58,872 nt of DNA from Lewinellaceae bacterium. GTDB taxonomy: Bacteria > Bacteroidota > Bacteroidia > Chitinophagales > Saprospiraceae. Position 1 is the first letter of the stretch; each line of letters begins with the position of its first letter. The translations under genes and the position numbers were made by a program. The notes under the pieces are model-generated. The model worked only from the letters and a program-made list of their open reading frames with translations, was not told the origin of the DNA and ran no database searches. This document shows, piece by piece, positions 18,516-27,032 of the stretch. The DNA lies in contig JADJFA010000034.1 of assembly GCA_016708875.1 (NCBI GenBank), positions 1 through 58,872 of the forward strand. The letters run 5' to 3'.

Positions 18516-18758
18516 TTCTGTTTATCCTAAATAAATAGGTTTTAAAGAAACAAAAATAAGGAGATTTTTATAGCCTGACTCTTTTTCTTTCTGAAATTGC
18601 TGCTGCGACGCCCCCTACCAGTTCTTTTAACACTGCTTCAATCTTTCTGCCCTTTCATTTCTCACCGTTCACCCGCCATTTTTCACTGTTGGTTAGAAAC
18701 TGGATGCTCAACCCTGCCAGGCGCTGATACCTTTCGGCATTCTTCAACATTTAAAAAA

Positions 18759-19376
18759 ATGGAAAGACGCGATTTTATCATGGCTGCAGGCTTGTTTGCA
18801 AGTTTTGCAGGCCTTCCGCAGGTGGCAAAAGCAAATGCCCCGCTTTTAAGTGCTTTTTCAGACCCGCTAAAACCAGTGTTGCTGCCTGCGCTTCCGCCGT
18901 TGGATCCCAAGGGCGGCATGGATATCCGGGTGTGGGTACGCTCCGGTATGACCAACGGTTTGTATTCCAGTGTAGAATGCGCCGTGGCGCCCAAAGTCAT
19001 GGGCCCGCCACCCCATTACCACAAGGAGCTGGATGAATTAATGCTTGTGCTGGAAGGTACCGCAAGCGTGATGGTAGAAGGTGAGGTAGTGGAAATCGGG
19101 GCTGGAGGCTGGCATCTGCGCCCCCGCAACCTAACGCACACCTTTTGGAATGCCTCCGAACAACCGCTTCGGTTCGTGGATATGTATTTCAACCAGCCTT
19201 TTGAGGAATTCCTTGAGAAGGTCTTTTTTGAATACACACCCGAAAAAGGGTATCCCTTTGGCTCAAAAGAGCGGGAGCGTGTTATGAACCAACTCACCGA
19301 ACAATTTGGGCTTGTCTATGCACAAACCGCACACGATGAACGCAAGGTAATCATTGAAAAATACGGTCTAAAATAA
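18759..19376 (+). CDS. Cupin-domain protein with Tat-like leader
   Basis: A 205-residue protein beginning MERRDFIMAAGLFASFAGL, a twin-arginine-like leader, so it is probably exported folded. The cupin barrel carries metal-binding residues in PPPHYHKELDELMLVLEG (two His, one Glu) and in the second motif LRPRNLTHTFWN (His). Enzymatic activity cannot be inferred; many such proteins are dioxygenases or isomerases, others bind small molecules. The start at 18759 is preferred over a 54-codon longer frame because only it gives the leader. It is followed within 8 bases by a lipoprotein gene, probably the same operon. Confidence 0.8.
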   Translation: MERRDFIMAAGLFASFAGLPQVAKANAPLLSAFSDPLKPVLLPALPPLDPKGGMDIRVWVRSGMTNGLYSSVECAVAPKVMGPPPHYHKELDELMLVLEGTASVMVEGEVVEIGAGGWHLRPRNLTHTFWNASEQPLRFVDMYFNQPFEEFLEKVFFEYTPEKGYPFGSKERERVMNQLTEQFGLVYAQTAHDERKVIIEKYGLK

Positions 19377-19383
19377 ATACAAC

Positions 19384-19890
19384 ATGAAACAACTAGTCCT
19401 CCTCAGCACCCTCCTCCTCAGCACCCTGTGTAGCTGCCAAAAATCCAACACTGAGCTCCCTACCGACCTTTTCGACGGTAAAAAACTTGAAGGAAAATGG
19501 ACGCCTGTTAAAAGTACCGTCGTATTGAAATACAATGATGGTTCCGTGCAGAACGTCTCCGTGCCAGCAGAACCCGGTGATTTTCTCGAATTCAAATACA
19601 ACAAAATCACTGGTCACAAATCGGAAGGCACACTCTCTGCGGTCGCGCAAAGCACCGCATCTTCAGGCACCTGGTCACTCGCGCAAGACAAGGCCGAACT
19701 GGATCTGGTTTACAATGGCACAGGAGGAAACCACTTTCAATACCGGCGGATTGATGAGCTGGATGAACACACGCTTATTCTGAGTGCCGACGATAAAATG
19801 GTGCTACTGTTTGTGGAAGTCAATGACTTGAACCAGAACGGAGCCAAGAAAATCACAGGCGGCAGTGTTTTTGAAGAATTCAAACGGTAA
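19384..19890 (+). CDS. Lipoprotein, lipocalin-like fold suspected
   Basis: The leader MKQLVLLSTLLLSTLCSC ends in a lipobox (LCSC), so the mature protein is lipid-anchored. The rest contains LFDGKKLEGKWTPVK near the N-terminus and DEHTLILSADDKMVLLF near the C-terminus, patterns seen in lipocalin-like domains of Bacteroidota. No function can be named. It begins 8 bases after the cupin gene and its last 26 bases overlap the next frame. Confidence 0.7.
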   Translation: MKQLVLLSTLLLSTLCSCQKSNTELPTDLFDGKKLEGKWTPVKSTVVLKYNDGSVQNVSVPAEPGDFLEFKYNKITGHKSEGTLSAVAQSTASSGTWSLAQDKAELDLVYNGTGGNHFQYRRIDELDEHTLILSADDKMVLLFVEVNDLNQNGAKKITGGSVFEEFKR

Positions 19891-20344
19891 TTGTTCGGTG
19901 TTAAAGATCATTTTTCGAATCCTGTTTTTGGGTCTGGGTTTATTCACCACCTACACTTTTGGCCGCGACACTTTTGAACCCATTTGGCATCGGTTGACGG
20001 GGACTGTGGTGAAGGGACGTATTTCGGGCTTTTTAGCCGGACGCAATTCAGCTTCCGTACAGCGTGAACCTACTGGAGTTCGCAAGGGAAAAACCCGCGC
20101 TCGCAGACCCGTTTTTGTGTACCCCACGGCGCCTGCTGCTCGTGACAGCCTGGAAGGCCGCAGTAGTACGGGCGGGTTTGTGGTGTTTGGAAATTATGAA
20201 CTGAACGAGCGCGTCACAGTCGTATTTGGTCAAAATAATCCGGCTAGTGCGCACATTTTTGGTTTTCAACTCATACTTACCGCATTGTTGGTCACGCTCC
20301 TCGGGCTGTTTATGATTCGGATAGGAGTTTTGGGAAAGGCTTAA
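19865..20344 (+). CDS. DUF3592-like two-helix membrane protein
   Basis: Two transmembrane segments (IIFRILFLGLGLFTTYTFG and QLILTALLVTLLGLFMI) flank a soluble region of about 90 residues, the layout of DUF3592-type proteins. The start is uncertain: the only ATG overlaps the lipoprotein gene by 26 bases, and a GTG start a few codons later is possible. Probably the third gene of the cupin-lipoprotein operon. Function unknown. Confidence 0.6.
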   Translation: MFLKNSNGNCSVLKIIFRILFLGLGLFTTYTFGRDTFEPIWHRLTGTVVKGRISGFLAGRNSASVQREPTGVRKGKTRARRPVFVYPTAPAARDSLEGRSSTGGFVVFGNYELNERVTVVFGQNNPASAHIFGFQLILTALLVTLLGLFMIRIGVLGKA

Positions 20345-20374
20345 ATTATTTCATCATTTCTATTGTTCCATCGC

Positions 20375-22009
20375 ATGAAATCCATTTTAATAAGTGGTTT
20401 GTTGCTCCTTGCAATGTCCGCCCACGCCACCACCTGGCACGTCGCCACCAACGGTAACGACAATAACCCCGGCACGCTGGCCAGCCCCTTCAAAACCTTG
20501 CCTACTGCCATCGAAGCCGCCAGTCCCGGCGACGAAATCCTGCTGCGCGGCGGCAACTACATCAGCCAGGAAATCCGCATCAACAAAAGCGACCTGCACA
20601 TCAAATCCTACCCCGGAGAGTGGGCCATCATCAGAGCCGTCACGAATGTCGAGGACATCAGCGCCTGCCTTTGGTACAACGAACCTGAAACCACCGGCGG
20701 CTCACTCGAACGCCTTGAAATCGTGGGCGGCTATTACTATGCCATTAAATTTGAAACGAATTGGGACTGGGACAATTCCGTACCCTTCAGCCTTCGTCGT
20801 GGCGTGAGCAATGTGACCGTGAAAGATTGCAATATCCACCACAGTGGGCGCGACGGGATTAAACTAACCCCAGCTTGCGCCAACATTACAATTCAGAACT
20901 GTGAAATCCACCATACTGGTTCCGGGCCTGGCGCGCTTTTAGATTTTAATGCGGAAGGTATTGACAATGTAAATGCACCCAATCTCAAAGTGCGGGGCTG
21001 CCATTTCCACGACATCGCCACCACGGGTATTTATGTTAAAGGCGGGGGACGCAATTGCATCATCGAGGGCAATAGGGTCGAAAACTGTGGCGAAGGCGGT
21101 ATCTATCTGGGTTTTTACACCGATGCCGAATGGTTTGACACAGACTTTAATCCGACTTACTTTGAAAATATTAACGGCTTGGTTTTCAACAATTTAATCG
21201 TGAACACCCAACACGCAGGCATCGGGCTTTGGGGTGCAAAAGACGCACAGGTGTACAACAATACCGTCATCAATGGTGGCCAAGCCGAACATGGCGGTCT
21301 TTTTTTCAATACCACAGACGTCTGGATAGACGACGACAACTCTGCGCGGGTGGGCAGCCAAAACGTGCGCGTGCAAAACAACATTTTTGTGCAATCGGCC
21401 AGCCAGAATTTGGCCATGGTACGCGTTCGGGAAGGCGCATTGTCGGGCAATGCAAACGTGATTGACAACAACTTTTACTACGATCCCAACGGCGCGGTTT
21501 TTCTCGACGACAACCTCGACTGGCAGGAATGGACACTCGCGCAATGGAAGGCGCAGACTTTCCGCGATCTGCACAGTTTTGATACAGACCCAAAACTTGA
21601 TGTGACTTACCATCTGCTTGCCAACAGCCCGTGTATTAATGCGGGAGTTGATATCAGCATTGTAACGCTAGATATTGATGGCCACCTACGTTCAGACGGC
21701 GCCAATGATGTGGGCGCCGATGAGTTTGGGTCAGTCACTGTCGTTCAAGGGCCATCCCAACGGGCCGATTTTGGTTTGAATATTCTGGGTAATGCTGCAT
21801 CAGATCAACTCTTATTCGAAGTTGTTTCTGAAAAAAAGATTGAAACAGTAGCGCAACTCTTGGGCTTGGACGGGCGTATTTTGCGCAGCAGGACCCTATT
21901 GGTAACAGCGGGAAAATCCTCGCATAATTTTGAGGGCCTTGAATTGCCCGCTGCGGTATATGTTTTACGGGTGGGCGGCATTTCAAAAAAAGTGGTTTTA
22001 GGATTGTAG
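20375..22009 (+). CDS. Right-handed beta-helix protein with T9SS sorting domain
   Basis: A secreted protein of 544 residues. It has a signal peptide (MKSILISGLLLLAMSAHA), then DUF1565-like entry TWHVATNGNDNNPGT, then a parallel beta-helix of short repeats rich in N, H and G (VKDCNIHHSGRDGIKL, IQNCEIHHTGSG, IEGNRVENCGEGGIYLGF). The C-terminal 75 residues (LGLDGRILRSRTLL, ending AAVYVLRVGGISKKVVL) fit a type A sorting domain of the type IX secretion system. It probably binds or cleaves polysaccharide at the cell surface, but no catalytic residues can be proved. Followed by a strong terminator. Confidence 0.85.
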   Translation: MKSILISGLLLLAMSAHATTWHVATNGNDNNPGTLASPFKTLPTAIEAASPGDEILLRGGNYISQEIRINKSDLHIKSYPGEWAIIRAVTNVEDISACLWYNEPETTGGSLERLEIVGGYYYAIKFETNWDWDNSVPFSLRRGVSNVTVKDCNIHHSGRDGIKLTPACANITIQNCEIHHTGSGPGALLDFNAEGIDNVNAPNLKVRGCHFHDIATTGIYVKGGGRNCIIEGNRVENCGEGGIYLGFYTDAEWFDTDFNPTYFENINGLVFNNLIVNTQHAGIGLWGAKDAQVYNNTVINGGQAEHGGLFFNTTDVWIDDDNSARVGSQNVRVQNNIFVQSASQNLAMVRVREGALSGNANVIDNNFYYDPNGAVFLDDNLDWQEWTLAQWKAQTFRDLHSFDTDPKLDVTYHLLANSPCINAGVDISIVTLDIDGHLRSDGANDVGADEFGSVTVVQGPSQRADFGLNILGNAASDQLLFEVVSEKKIETVAQLLGLDGRILRSRTLLVTAGKSSHNFEGLELPAAVYVLRVGGISKKVVLGL

Positions 22010-22027
22010 GATCATGCTGTTACGGTT

Positions 22028-22075
22028 ATCTAACCCGCTCCCTGGCTTGTATGCTGGGGGCGGGTTATTTTTTTT
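22028..22075 (+). terminator. Rho-independent terminator after beta-helix gene
   Basis: TAACCCGC and GCGGGTTA pair around a loop of about 24 bases, followed by a run of nine T (ATTTTTTTTTC). Confidence 0.85.
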
Positions 22076-22230
22076 TCGTTCACATCGGGTTTAACCTCAT
22101 TTTTGCCCTTCAATTTGAAAAGATCGTCACTTAACAAATCAAATAACATTTGTCTGTACGATTTTTTTAGAGACAACGTTCTGACTTAACCCTTCCCGCG
22201 TACGCACTCCTATTTTCGTTATCCAAATTC

Positions 22231-23316
22231 ATGAAAAAAGCGTCCCTATTCCTTGTAGCCACTCTATTGGCTTTCCCCGTTTTTGCTCAAAACCCGATTC
22301 CGAAGGAAACGCCCAAATCAGGCGCCATCGAAGCGCTCGATGCCGAAGCCTTTGCACCAAAGCCAATTGACACTAGCCTGGCGCCCACTATCATTGCATT
22401 TGGTTCCTGCAACAAAATGAACATGCCGCAAACCATGTGGCAGCACGTGATTGCCAACAACCCCCAACTCTGGGTATGGCTCGGCGATATTATCTATGCC
22501 GACACGACTGATATGCGTGCGCTGGCCGCCCACTACAAACGCCTAAAAACAACCGCGGATTACAAAAAAATGCGCGCTAAAACCCAGATTATTGGCGTGT
22601 ACGACGACCACGACTACGGCATTAATGACGGCTGCGGTGATTACCCACTGAAAAAAGGCGCGAAAAAATGCCTTATGGATTTTCTGGATGTCCCGATGAA
22701 TAGTGTGCTCCGCAAACGCGAAGGCGCCTACAGCAGCTACACCTTCGGCAAAGGCGCACAGCGGATAAAAGTCATCGTAATGGACACCCGCTACTTCCGC
22801 GATACGTTGCAAAAAGACCCTACCAAACAACGCCGTTACGTTCCAAACATGGAAGGCCAAATGCTCGGCGAACAGCAATGGAAATGGCTTGAAAAGGAAC
22901 TTAGCTCCAGCACCGCCAACCTCAATATCCTTTGCTCCAGTGTGCAGGTCATCGCTGACGATCACGGTTATGAAAAATGGGGGAACTTCCCCAATGAACG
23001 CAAAAGATTGCTCTCCCTTATCACCCATACCAAGCCCAAAAACCTGCTTATTCTTTCCGGCGACCGCCACATGGCCGAAGTGTCAAAAATGCAGCTCGAA
23101 GGCTTACCTTATCCGCTTTACGACTTTACCTCCAGCGGCATGACGCATATCAGAAGTGGCCTGGTGGAATCAAACCGGTTCCGCGTGGGCGACATGATTG
23201 TCAAGAAAAATTTTGGCGTGCTGAAGATTTCCTGGAATGGAGATAAGCCTGTAGTATCGCTTCAGGCTCGGGGGCATCAGAACGAGTTGTTTCAGGAAAT
23301 TGTAGTGAGATATTGA
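22231..23316 (+). CDS. PhoD-like alkaline phosphatase / phosphodiesterase
   Basis: A secreted metallophosphatase of the PhoD-like family, 361 residues. After a signal peptide (MKKASLFLVATLLAFPVFA) come IIAFGSCNKMNMPQTMW, LWVWLGDIIYAD, GVYDDHDYGINDGCGD and LILSGDRHMAEVS, which hold the metal-binding Asp, Asn and His residues of the family. Length matches the short Bacteroidota form. It lies after a terminator and appears monocistronic. Confidence 0.88.
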   Translation: MKKASLFLVATLLAFPVFAQNPIPKETPKSGAIEALDAEAFAPKPIDTSLAPTIIAFGSCNKMNMPQTMWQHVIANNPQLWVWLGDIIYADTTDMRALAAHYKRLKTTADYKKMRAKTQIIGVYDDHDYGINDGCGDYPLKKGAKKCLMDFLDVPMNSVLRKREGAYSSYTFGKGAQRIKVIVMDTRYFRDTLQKDPTKQRRYVPNMEGQMLGEQQWKWLEKELSSSTANLNILCSSVQVIADDHGYEKWGNFPNERKRLLSLITHTKPKNLLILSGDRHMAEVSKMQLEGLPYPLYDFTSSGMTHIRSGLVESNRFRVGDMIVKKNFGVLKISWNGDKPVVSLQARGHQNELFQEIVVRY

Positions 23317-23352
23317 TGGTGATTTGTTGAATTGGGAATTTATTCGCCAGGG

Positions 23353-24084
23353 TTATGCGGCAAGAAGCATATCTCCCTCCCATATATGCTTGGAAAACAA
23401 CCTTTTAGGCAACTGCCTTGCAATAGCATCCTCCCCCGGGCCATGTCGTTCTATACTTGCCTTGTTCTGGGAAAAATGGAATATCGGATAAGACCCCGCC
23501 TCGCCTTCCTGGGCCTCGCATCGAATGACAAACGGCATAAGGCGTTCTTTAGCAAACTGGTATGCCCGCTCCCAATCCGTTATGGATCCCAAAGGATCGC
23601 CGCTCAGGTTGGCACTTGTGCAAAGTGGGGCAGTATAGGAATGACCACCAAAAAGTGCAGGCTCCGCTTGCGAGGCGAAACTTTCCTCAATGGCTTTAAA
23701 AAGCATCCGGTGCGGCCCATCCACCAAAAGTCCCTGATGGGTGCCATTGCGTATGGTTGGCGAATGGAAGTTGTGTTGCTGTACAGCAAAGCGGATAAAC
23801 GCACCAGTGAGGCAACGCAGCGATTCTGCAGTTGACAGCTCCTGTGGCAGACTTCCAGGCGCAGCCAGCGCATGGAACCGGGCCAGGTCACCAATGGCTG
23901 TACCGTAGTTTTTTTGGGGCAGTCGCATTTTGGTGGAATTCAGTTTTGCGACCCCTAAAGCAGTTGCCGGCGCAAGCAAAACATACACTGCGGGCATTTG
24001 CAACATCAGTACACCGGTTTTAGAATGCAGCACTTCAAGTGCAGCTGGGATGGCCTCTTTATCCAGAATTGAAATTTCACGCAT
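23353..24084 (-). CDS. YrdC/Sua5-like domain protein, divergent
   Basis: The 243-residue product contains a weak YrdC/Sua5 signature. VLMLQMPAVYVLLAPA and GVAKLNSTKMRLPQKNYG resemble the substrate-binding strand and KxRP loop. LCTSANLSGDPLGS matches the SANxSG motif that binds nucleotide in threonylcarbamoyl-AMP synthases. The conserved K-R-P residues are altered (KMRLPQK), so activity may differ from t6A synthesis. It begins 12 bases after the racemase-like gene and is third in a tight operon with a hemoglobin. It is probably a specialised paralogue and not the housekeeping enzyme. Confidence 0.6.
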   Translation of the reverse strand: MREISILDKEAIPAALEVLHSKTGVLMLQMPAVYVLLAPATALGVAKLNSTKMRLPQKNYGTAIGDLARFHALAAPGSLPQELSTAESLRCLTGAFIRFAVQQHNFHSPTIRNGTHQGLLVDGPHRMLFKAIEESFASQAEPALFGGHSYTAPLCTSANLSGDPLGSITDWERAYQFAKERLMPFVIRCEAQEGEAGSYPIFHFSQNKASIERHGPGEDAIARQLPKRLFSKHIWEGDMLLAA

Positions 24085-24096
24085 GGTATTATTGTT

Positions 24097-24897
24097 TTAA
24101 GCAGCCAAAGAAGATTCAATTATTACCGACCCTTCAAGCAAGGAGCCAAATCGCTGAATACCAGGCTTTAAGCCCAGTGTTTTGAGCGCTTGATACACGG
24201 TTGCAGCTGCGGCAGTGACCACTGGCAGACCAGTGATTCTTTCTGCTTCCGCGATCATATCGAGCGAAGGCATCTGTACACAGGCTGAAAGCACAATGGC
24301 TTCAGCACTTGGAGGGATGTTATCAAGTAGATCCAAAAGATTGGCCGAATTTAGCCTGCCTACCGCACAGTTGTCAGCGACCGAAAGCGACTGCGCGGAA
24401 ACGACTTCTACACCCTCGTTTTCAAGGTATTGGCACACTTTGGCCGTAAGTGGTGGCATATAAGGCGCTATCAGGGCAATTTTTCCTGCATTGATTTCCA
24501 AAAGGGTGTTTACTAACGCGCCTGCACTGGTGATTACAGGCACAGAGGCATTTGTATTGCGAATGGTGTTTTCAAGTTGTTTTTCTATTTCACGGTGAGC
24601 ACCTGGCCCTTGTACCATGATGGCCACTAAACAGGCGTACAGCATCACATCAACGGAAGCATCGGCGAGTTCGAGCGCGGCCCTGTCTGCGTGTTGATTC
24701 ATTGCCAGGAGGCTTTCAGGATCTACCCGCTTCATACTCACCCGACTGGAATGGAAGCTGAACTTTTCAGGAAATGTAAGTTCCCTGCGGTGCAAAATGC
24801 GGGGTACTTCTTTCTCCATGGTGACATTGGAGCTGGGCACGATCATCCCGATTCGAATGCTGTCTGTTTCAAAGGAGTTGGATAGGAAGCCTTTCAT
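24097..24897 (-). CDS. Asp/Glu racemase superfamily (maleate isomerase / arylmalonate decarboxylase-like)
   Basis: From 24897 the product starts MKGFLSNSFETDSIRIG and continues with MIVPSSNVTMEKEVPRIL, the N-terminal substrate loop of maleate cis-trans isomerases. VMLYACLVAIMVQG and VLSACVQMPSLDMIAE supply the two catalytic cysteines expected of the superfamily. An ATG at 24939 is also in frame and overlaps nothing, so the start is not settled. The gene sits between the truncated hemoglobin and YrdC-like genes with gaps of a few bases. Substrate cannot be assigned; candidates are maleate, arylmalonates or hydantoins. Confidence 0.75.
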   Translation of the reverse strand: MKGFLSNSFETDSIRIGMIVPSSNVTMEKEVPRILHRRELTFPEKFSFHSSRVSMKRVDPESLLAMNQHADRAALELADASVDVMLYACLVAIMVQGPGAHREIEKQLENTIRNTNASVPVITSAGALVNTLLEINAGKIALIAPYMPPLTAKVCQYLENEGVEVVSAQSLSVADNCAVGRLNSANLLDLLDNIPPSAEAIVLSACVQMPSLDMIAEAERITGLPVVTAAAATVYQALKTLGLKPGIQRFGSLLEGSVIIESSLAA

Positions 24898-24944
24898 TAG
24901 TATTAAAGTCTTTAATGGTGAGTAGTTAAGTGTTTTCAATATGG

Positions 24945-25312
24945 CTATTGCCCGAGCACATCATTTTTAGTGCTTAGTGCAATGCCTACTACCTCATCAA
25001 TCAGGTCCTGAGCCACCCCTAATTCCTGAAGCGTCGCAATCAATTGTCCCGCTACTGCATCAAAATGAACATTGGTAAGATTCATGTGTGCATGCGCTTC
25101 CCTCATTTTCATTCCGGTATAACCGGCCATGGGTGCACCAAATGCCATCGCTAAAAAGGCTTTCATCTTGCCCGATTGTGCGGTCATATTGGTGTTGGTA
25201 AAAAGTGATTGATGCCATCATCTGCCAATACCTTTTGATAGAAAATATCTACTGCGGCATTTACAGCATTCATCCCACCAATGCGTTCGAATAAACTTGC
25301 TTTAATTTCCAT
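24945..25312 (-). CDS. Group 1 truncated hemoglobin (frameshifted)
   Basis: A small heme protein of the 2-over-2 globin fold. The N-terminal part starts at 25312 (MEIKASLFERIGGMNAVNA, then VDIFYQKVLADDGI). The C-terminal part includes KAFLAMAFGAPMAGYTG and MREAHAHMNLTNVHFD, where the histidine of REAHAHM should be the proximal heme ligand. The frame breaks at an A5 run (25200-25204); one more base restores HFFTNTNMTAQSG and a normal length of about 122 residues. First gene of an operon with a racemase-like enzyme and a YrdC-like protein. Confidence 0.85.
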
Positions 25313-25532
25313 GATTGTAATTGTTTAATATTGATGGTGTCGTATGTTTATTACAATGCAAAGGTTTGGCCTGCCCGAATCGAGGGGGGCTAAACAAGTT
25401 TTAAAAAAGGTAAAAAATGGTCAAAAAAGGATCTGGCTTAATCCTAACCATGCATGAAATGCCATTCTAGGGTCAATTTCATCCCAGTCGAAGCGTAATA
25501 AAATGTTGCCGAAGTGCTGGAAGGGGCTGGTG

Positions 25533-25625
25533 AAGTGATTGATTCGATTGCGGGGTTGATGCGATTGGTTCTATTGTTATGGCTGGGGCAGGCTCAATCG
25601 AATCAATCCCGCAATCGAATCAATC
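25533..25625. repeat. GATTCGATT word repeat with inverted arm
   Basis: GATTGATTCGATTGCGGGG on the left and CCGCAATCGAATCAATC on the right form long complementary arms; a second AATCGAATCAAT copy lies between. Lies upstream of scpB. Confidence 0.8.
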
Positions 25626-25629
25626 TTAC

Positions 25630-25637
25630 TATCTTTG
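25630..25637 (+). promoter_or_regulatory. Bacteroidota -7 box directly before scpB
   Basis: TATCTTTG matches the TAnnTTTG consensus and ends 4 bases before the scpB ATG, implying a very short or absent leader. Confidence 0.5.
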
Positions 25638-25641
25638 CCGA

Positions 25642-26198
25642 ATGGAATTTCTGAAACAGCATGTCGAGGCCCTTATTTTCGCATCCCCGCAACCCGTGGC
25701 CATTACGGATTTAAAAACTGTAATGGAGGAGGCTTTTCAGGCCGAAATCAAAGAGGCCGACATTTTGAAAGCCATTGAGGAACTAAAAACGCAGTTCCAA
25801 CAGGATCAATTTTCGTTTGAACTTATTGAAATCGCAGGAGGTTGGCAGTTCCTCACCAAGGGCGCGTACCATACCACGGTGGGCATCCACCTGCGCCAAG
25901 CCACCAAAAAACGGCTTTCGCAGGCGGCACTCGAAACGCTGGCGCTCATTGCGTACAAACAACCCGTGAGCCGCCCTGAGATCGAGGAGATCCGCGGCGT
26001 GAACTGCGATTACGCGCTCCAAAAACTTTTGGAAAAGGAGCTGTTTTCATTACCGGTCGCAGCGAAGGACCGGGAAGGCCGCTCCTTTACGCCACAACGG
26101 AAAAATTCATGGATTATCTGGGAATCAACAGTCTGACAGATTTGCCCAAGCCCAAAGATTTTAAAGACGAGGAGAACAGCGTAGGGGAGGCGGCGTAG
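25642..26198 (+). CDS. scpB: Chromosome segregation/condensation protein ScpB (frameshifted)
   Basis: ScpB is the winged-helix kleisin partner of SMC-ScpA condensin. The start at 25642 gives MEFLKQHVEALIFASPQPV. Two winged-helix domains follow, with the family stretch LSQAALETLALIAYKQPVSRPEIEEIRG and ALQKLLEKEL intact in sequence order. The frame breaks at a T4 run (26044-26047); one extra base restores FFITGRSEGPGRPLLYATTEKF and runs to the TAG at 26196. That TAG is part of a TAGGGCGAAAT palindrome. scpA is not in the window. Confidence 0.9.
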
Positions 26199-26217
26199 GG
26201 CGAAATTCATTTCGCCA
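26196..26217. repeat. GGCGAAAT palindrome, copy B
   Basis: TAGGGCGAAAT-TC-ATTTCGCC; the TAG is the scpB stop codon. Related to the copies at 7213 and 26256. Confidence 0.75.
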
Positions 26218-26255
26218 GAATGCGCAACAGGATTGGCAATTCAATTTCAAACTAT

Positions 26256-26279
26256 GTCGAAATAAATTTCGACCTACAT
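26256..26279. repeat. GTCGAAAT palindrome, copy C
   Basis: GTCGAAAT-AA-ATTTCGAC followed by CTACAT. Compared with copy A the arm base pair has changed from G-C to T-A on both sides, so pairing is conserved. Lies 4 bases before the DUF2480 ATG. Confidence 0.75.
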
Positions 26280-26282
26280 TAT

Positions 26283-26804
26283 ATGCTCGAACAACCCTTA
26301 GTGAACCGCGTCGCAAACAGCAGACTCTTCACCATAGATTTGGAAGAACTGTACCCGAAGGGGGAGCTCGTCCCTTTCGACCTGAAGGGCTATCTCTTCA
26401 TGGAATTGATCCTGAAAGAAAAAGACTTCCGGGAGGCGCTCCAGGCACTTGATTGGGAGCAATATCGTGGAAAAAATCTCGCCGTGTTTTGTTCTACCGA
26501 TGCCATTATTCCGCTCTGGGCCTATATGCTCGTGGCGACGCATGCTGCACCTTTTGTGGCTGACATTGCACTGTGCGAGCCAGCGGAATTTGTTGAAAAA
26601 GCGTTCCTTAAAAAACTCGCCACTTATGATATTAGCGTATGTGAAGGCCAGCGGATCGTCATTAAGGGTTGCAGCGATAAACCGGTGCCAGCATCGGCTT
26701 ATCTGGAAATTACCCGCAGGTTGCAGCCTGTGGCGTTGAGCATCATGTTTGGGGAACCTTGTTCTACAGTGCCGGTTTATAAGCGGACGAAAGTTGAAAA
26801 ATAG
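26283..26804 (+). CDS. DUF2480 family protein
   Basis: A 173-residue protein with the DUF2480 pattern: LFTIDLEELYPKGELVPFD, then DLKGYLFMELILKEKDFRE, DAIIPLWAYMLVA and IVIKGCSDKPVPASAY. This family is essentially restricted to Bacteroidota and has no known function. The start at 26283 is chosen because the earlier ATG at 26220 lies in a palindromic repeat. It may be co-transcribed with scpB or driven by the palindrome-rich gap. Confidence 0.8.
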   Translation: MLEQPLVNRVANSRLFTIDLEELYPKGELVPFDLKGYLFMELILKEKDFREALQALDWEQYRGKNLAVFCSTDAIIPLWAYMLVATHAAPFVADIALCEPAEFVEKAFLKKLATYDISVCEGQRIVIKGCSDKPVPASAYLEITRRLQPVALSIMFGEPCSTVPVYKRTKVEK

Positions 26805-26805
26805 T

Positions 26806-26813
26806 TACTTTTG
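26806..26813 (+). promoter_or_regulatory. -7 box TACTTTTG before toxin-antitoxin pair
   Basis: Matches TAnnTTTG, 15 bases before the antitoxin ATG at 26829; the -33 TTG is not well placed. Confidence 0.4.
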
Positions 26814-26828
26814 TAAAAATTCAATGCC

Positions 26829-27032
26829 ATGACGATAGAACGCACCAATTCTGAAATCATCATCAAATTGCCCACCTATGTTAATGTAGAAGGCGTTCAA
26901 CGTTTGCTTGATTTTTTAATGTACCGTGAAGTTACTGCCAAAAGTAAGGCTACGCAAGAGGATGTGGATCAATTAGTTGCCGAAGTCAAAAAAGGTCGTT
27001 GGGCACGAAACAAAAAACGGCTCCTGCCATGA
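26829..27032 (+). CDS. Putative antitoxin of PIN toxin
   Basis: A 67-residue protein: IIIKLPTYVNVEGVQRLLDFL, a predicted helical middle, and a basic tail (VKKGRWARNKKRLLP). Its stop codon overlaps the start of the PIN-domain gene (ATGA), the usual coupling in VapBC-like modules. No antitoxin family is recognised, so the role rests on position, size and overlap. Confidence 0.65.
   Translation: MTIERTNSEIIIKLPTYVNVEGVQRLLDFLMYREVTAKSKATQEDVDQLVAEVKKGRWARNKKRLLP

Larger units (their letters stand above)
25313..25641. other. Intergenic region between divergent globin operon and scpB
   Basis: About 330 bases with no gene. It contains the GATTCGATT word repeat (25533-25625) and a TATCTTTG promoter box immediately before scpB. 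No riboswitch or RNA gene is recognisable. Confidence 0.6.
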
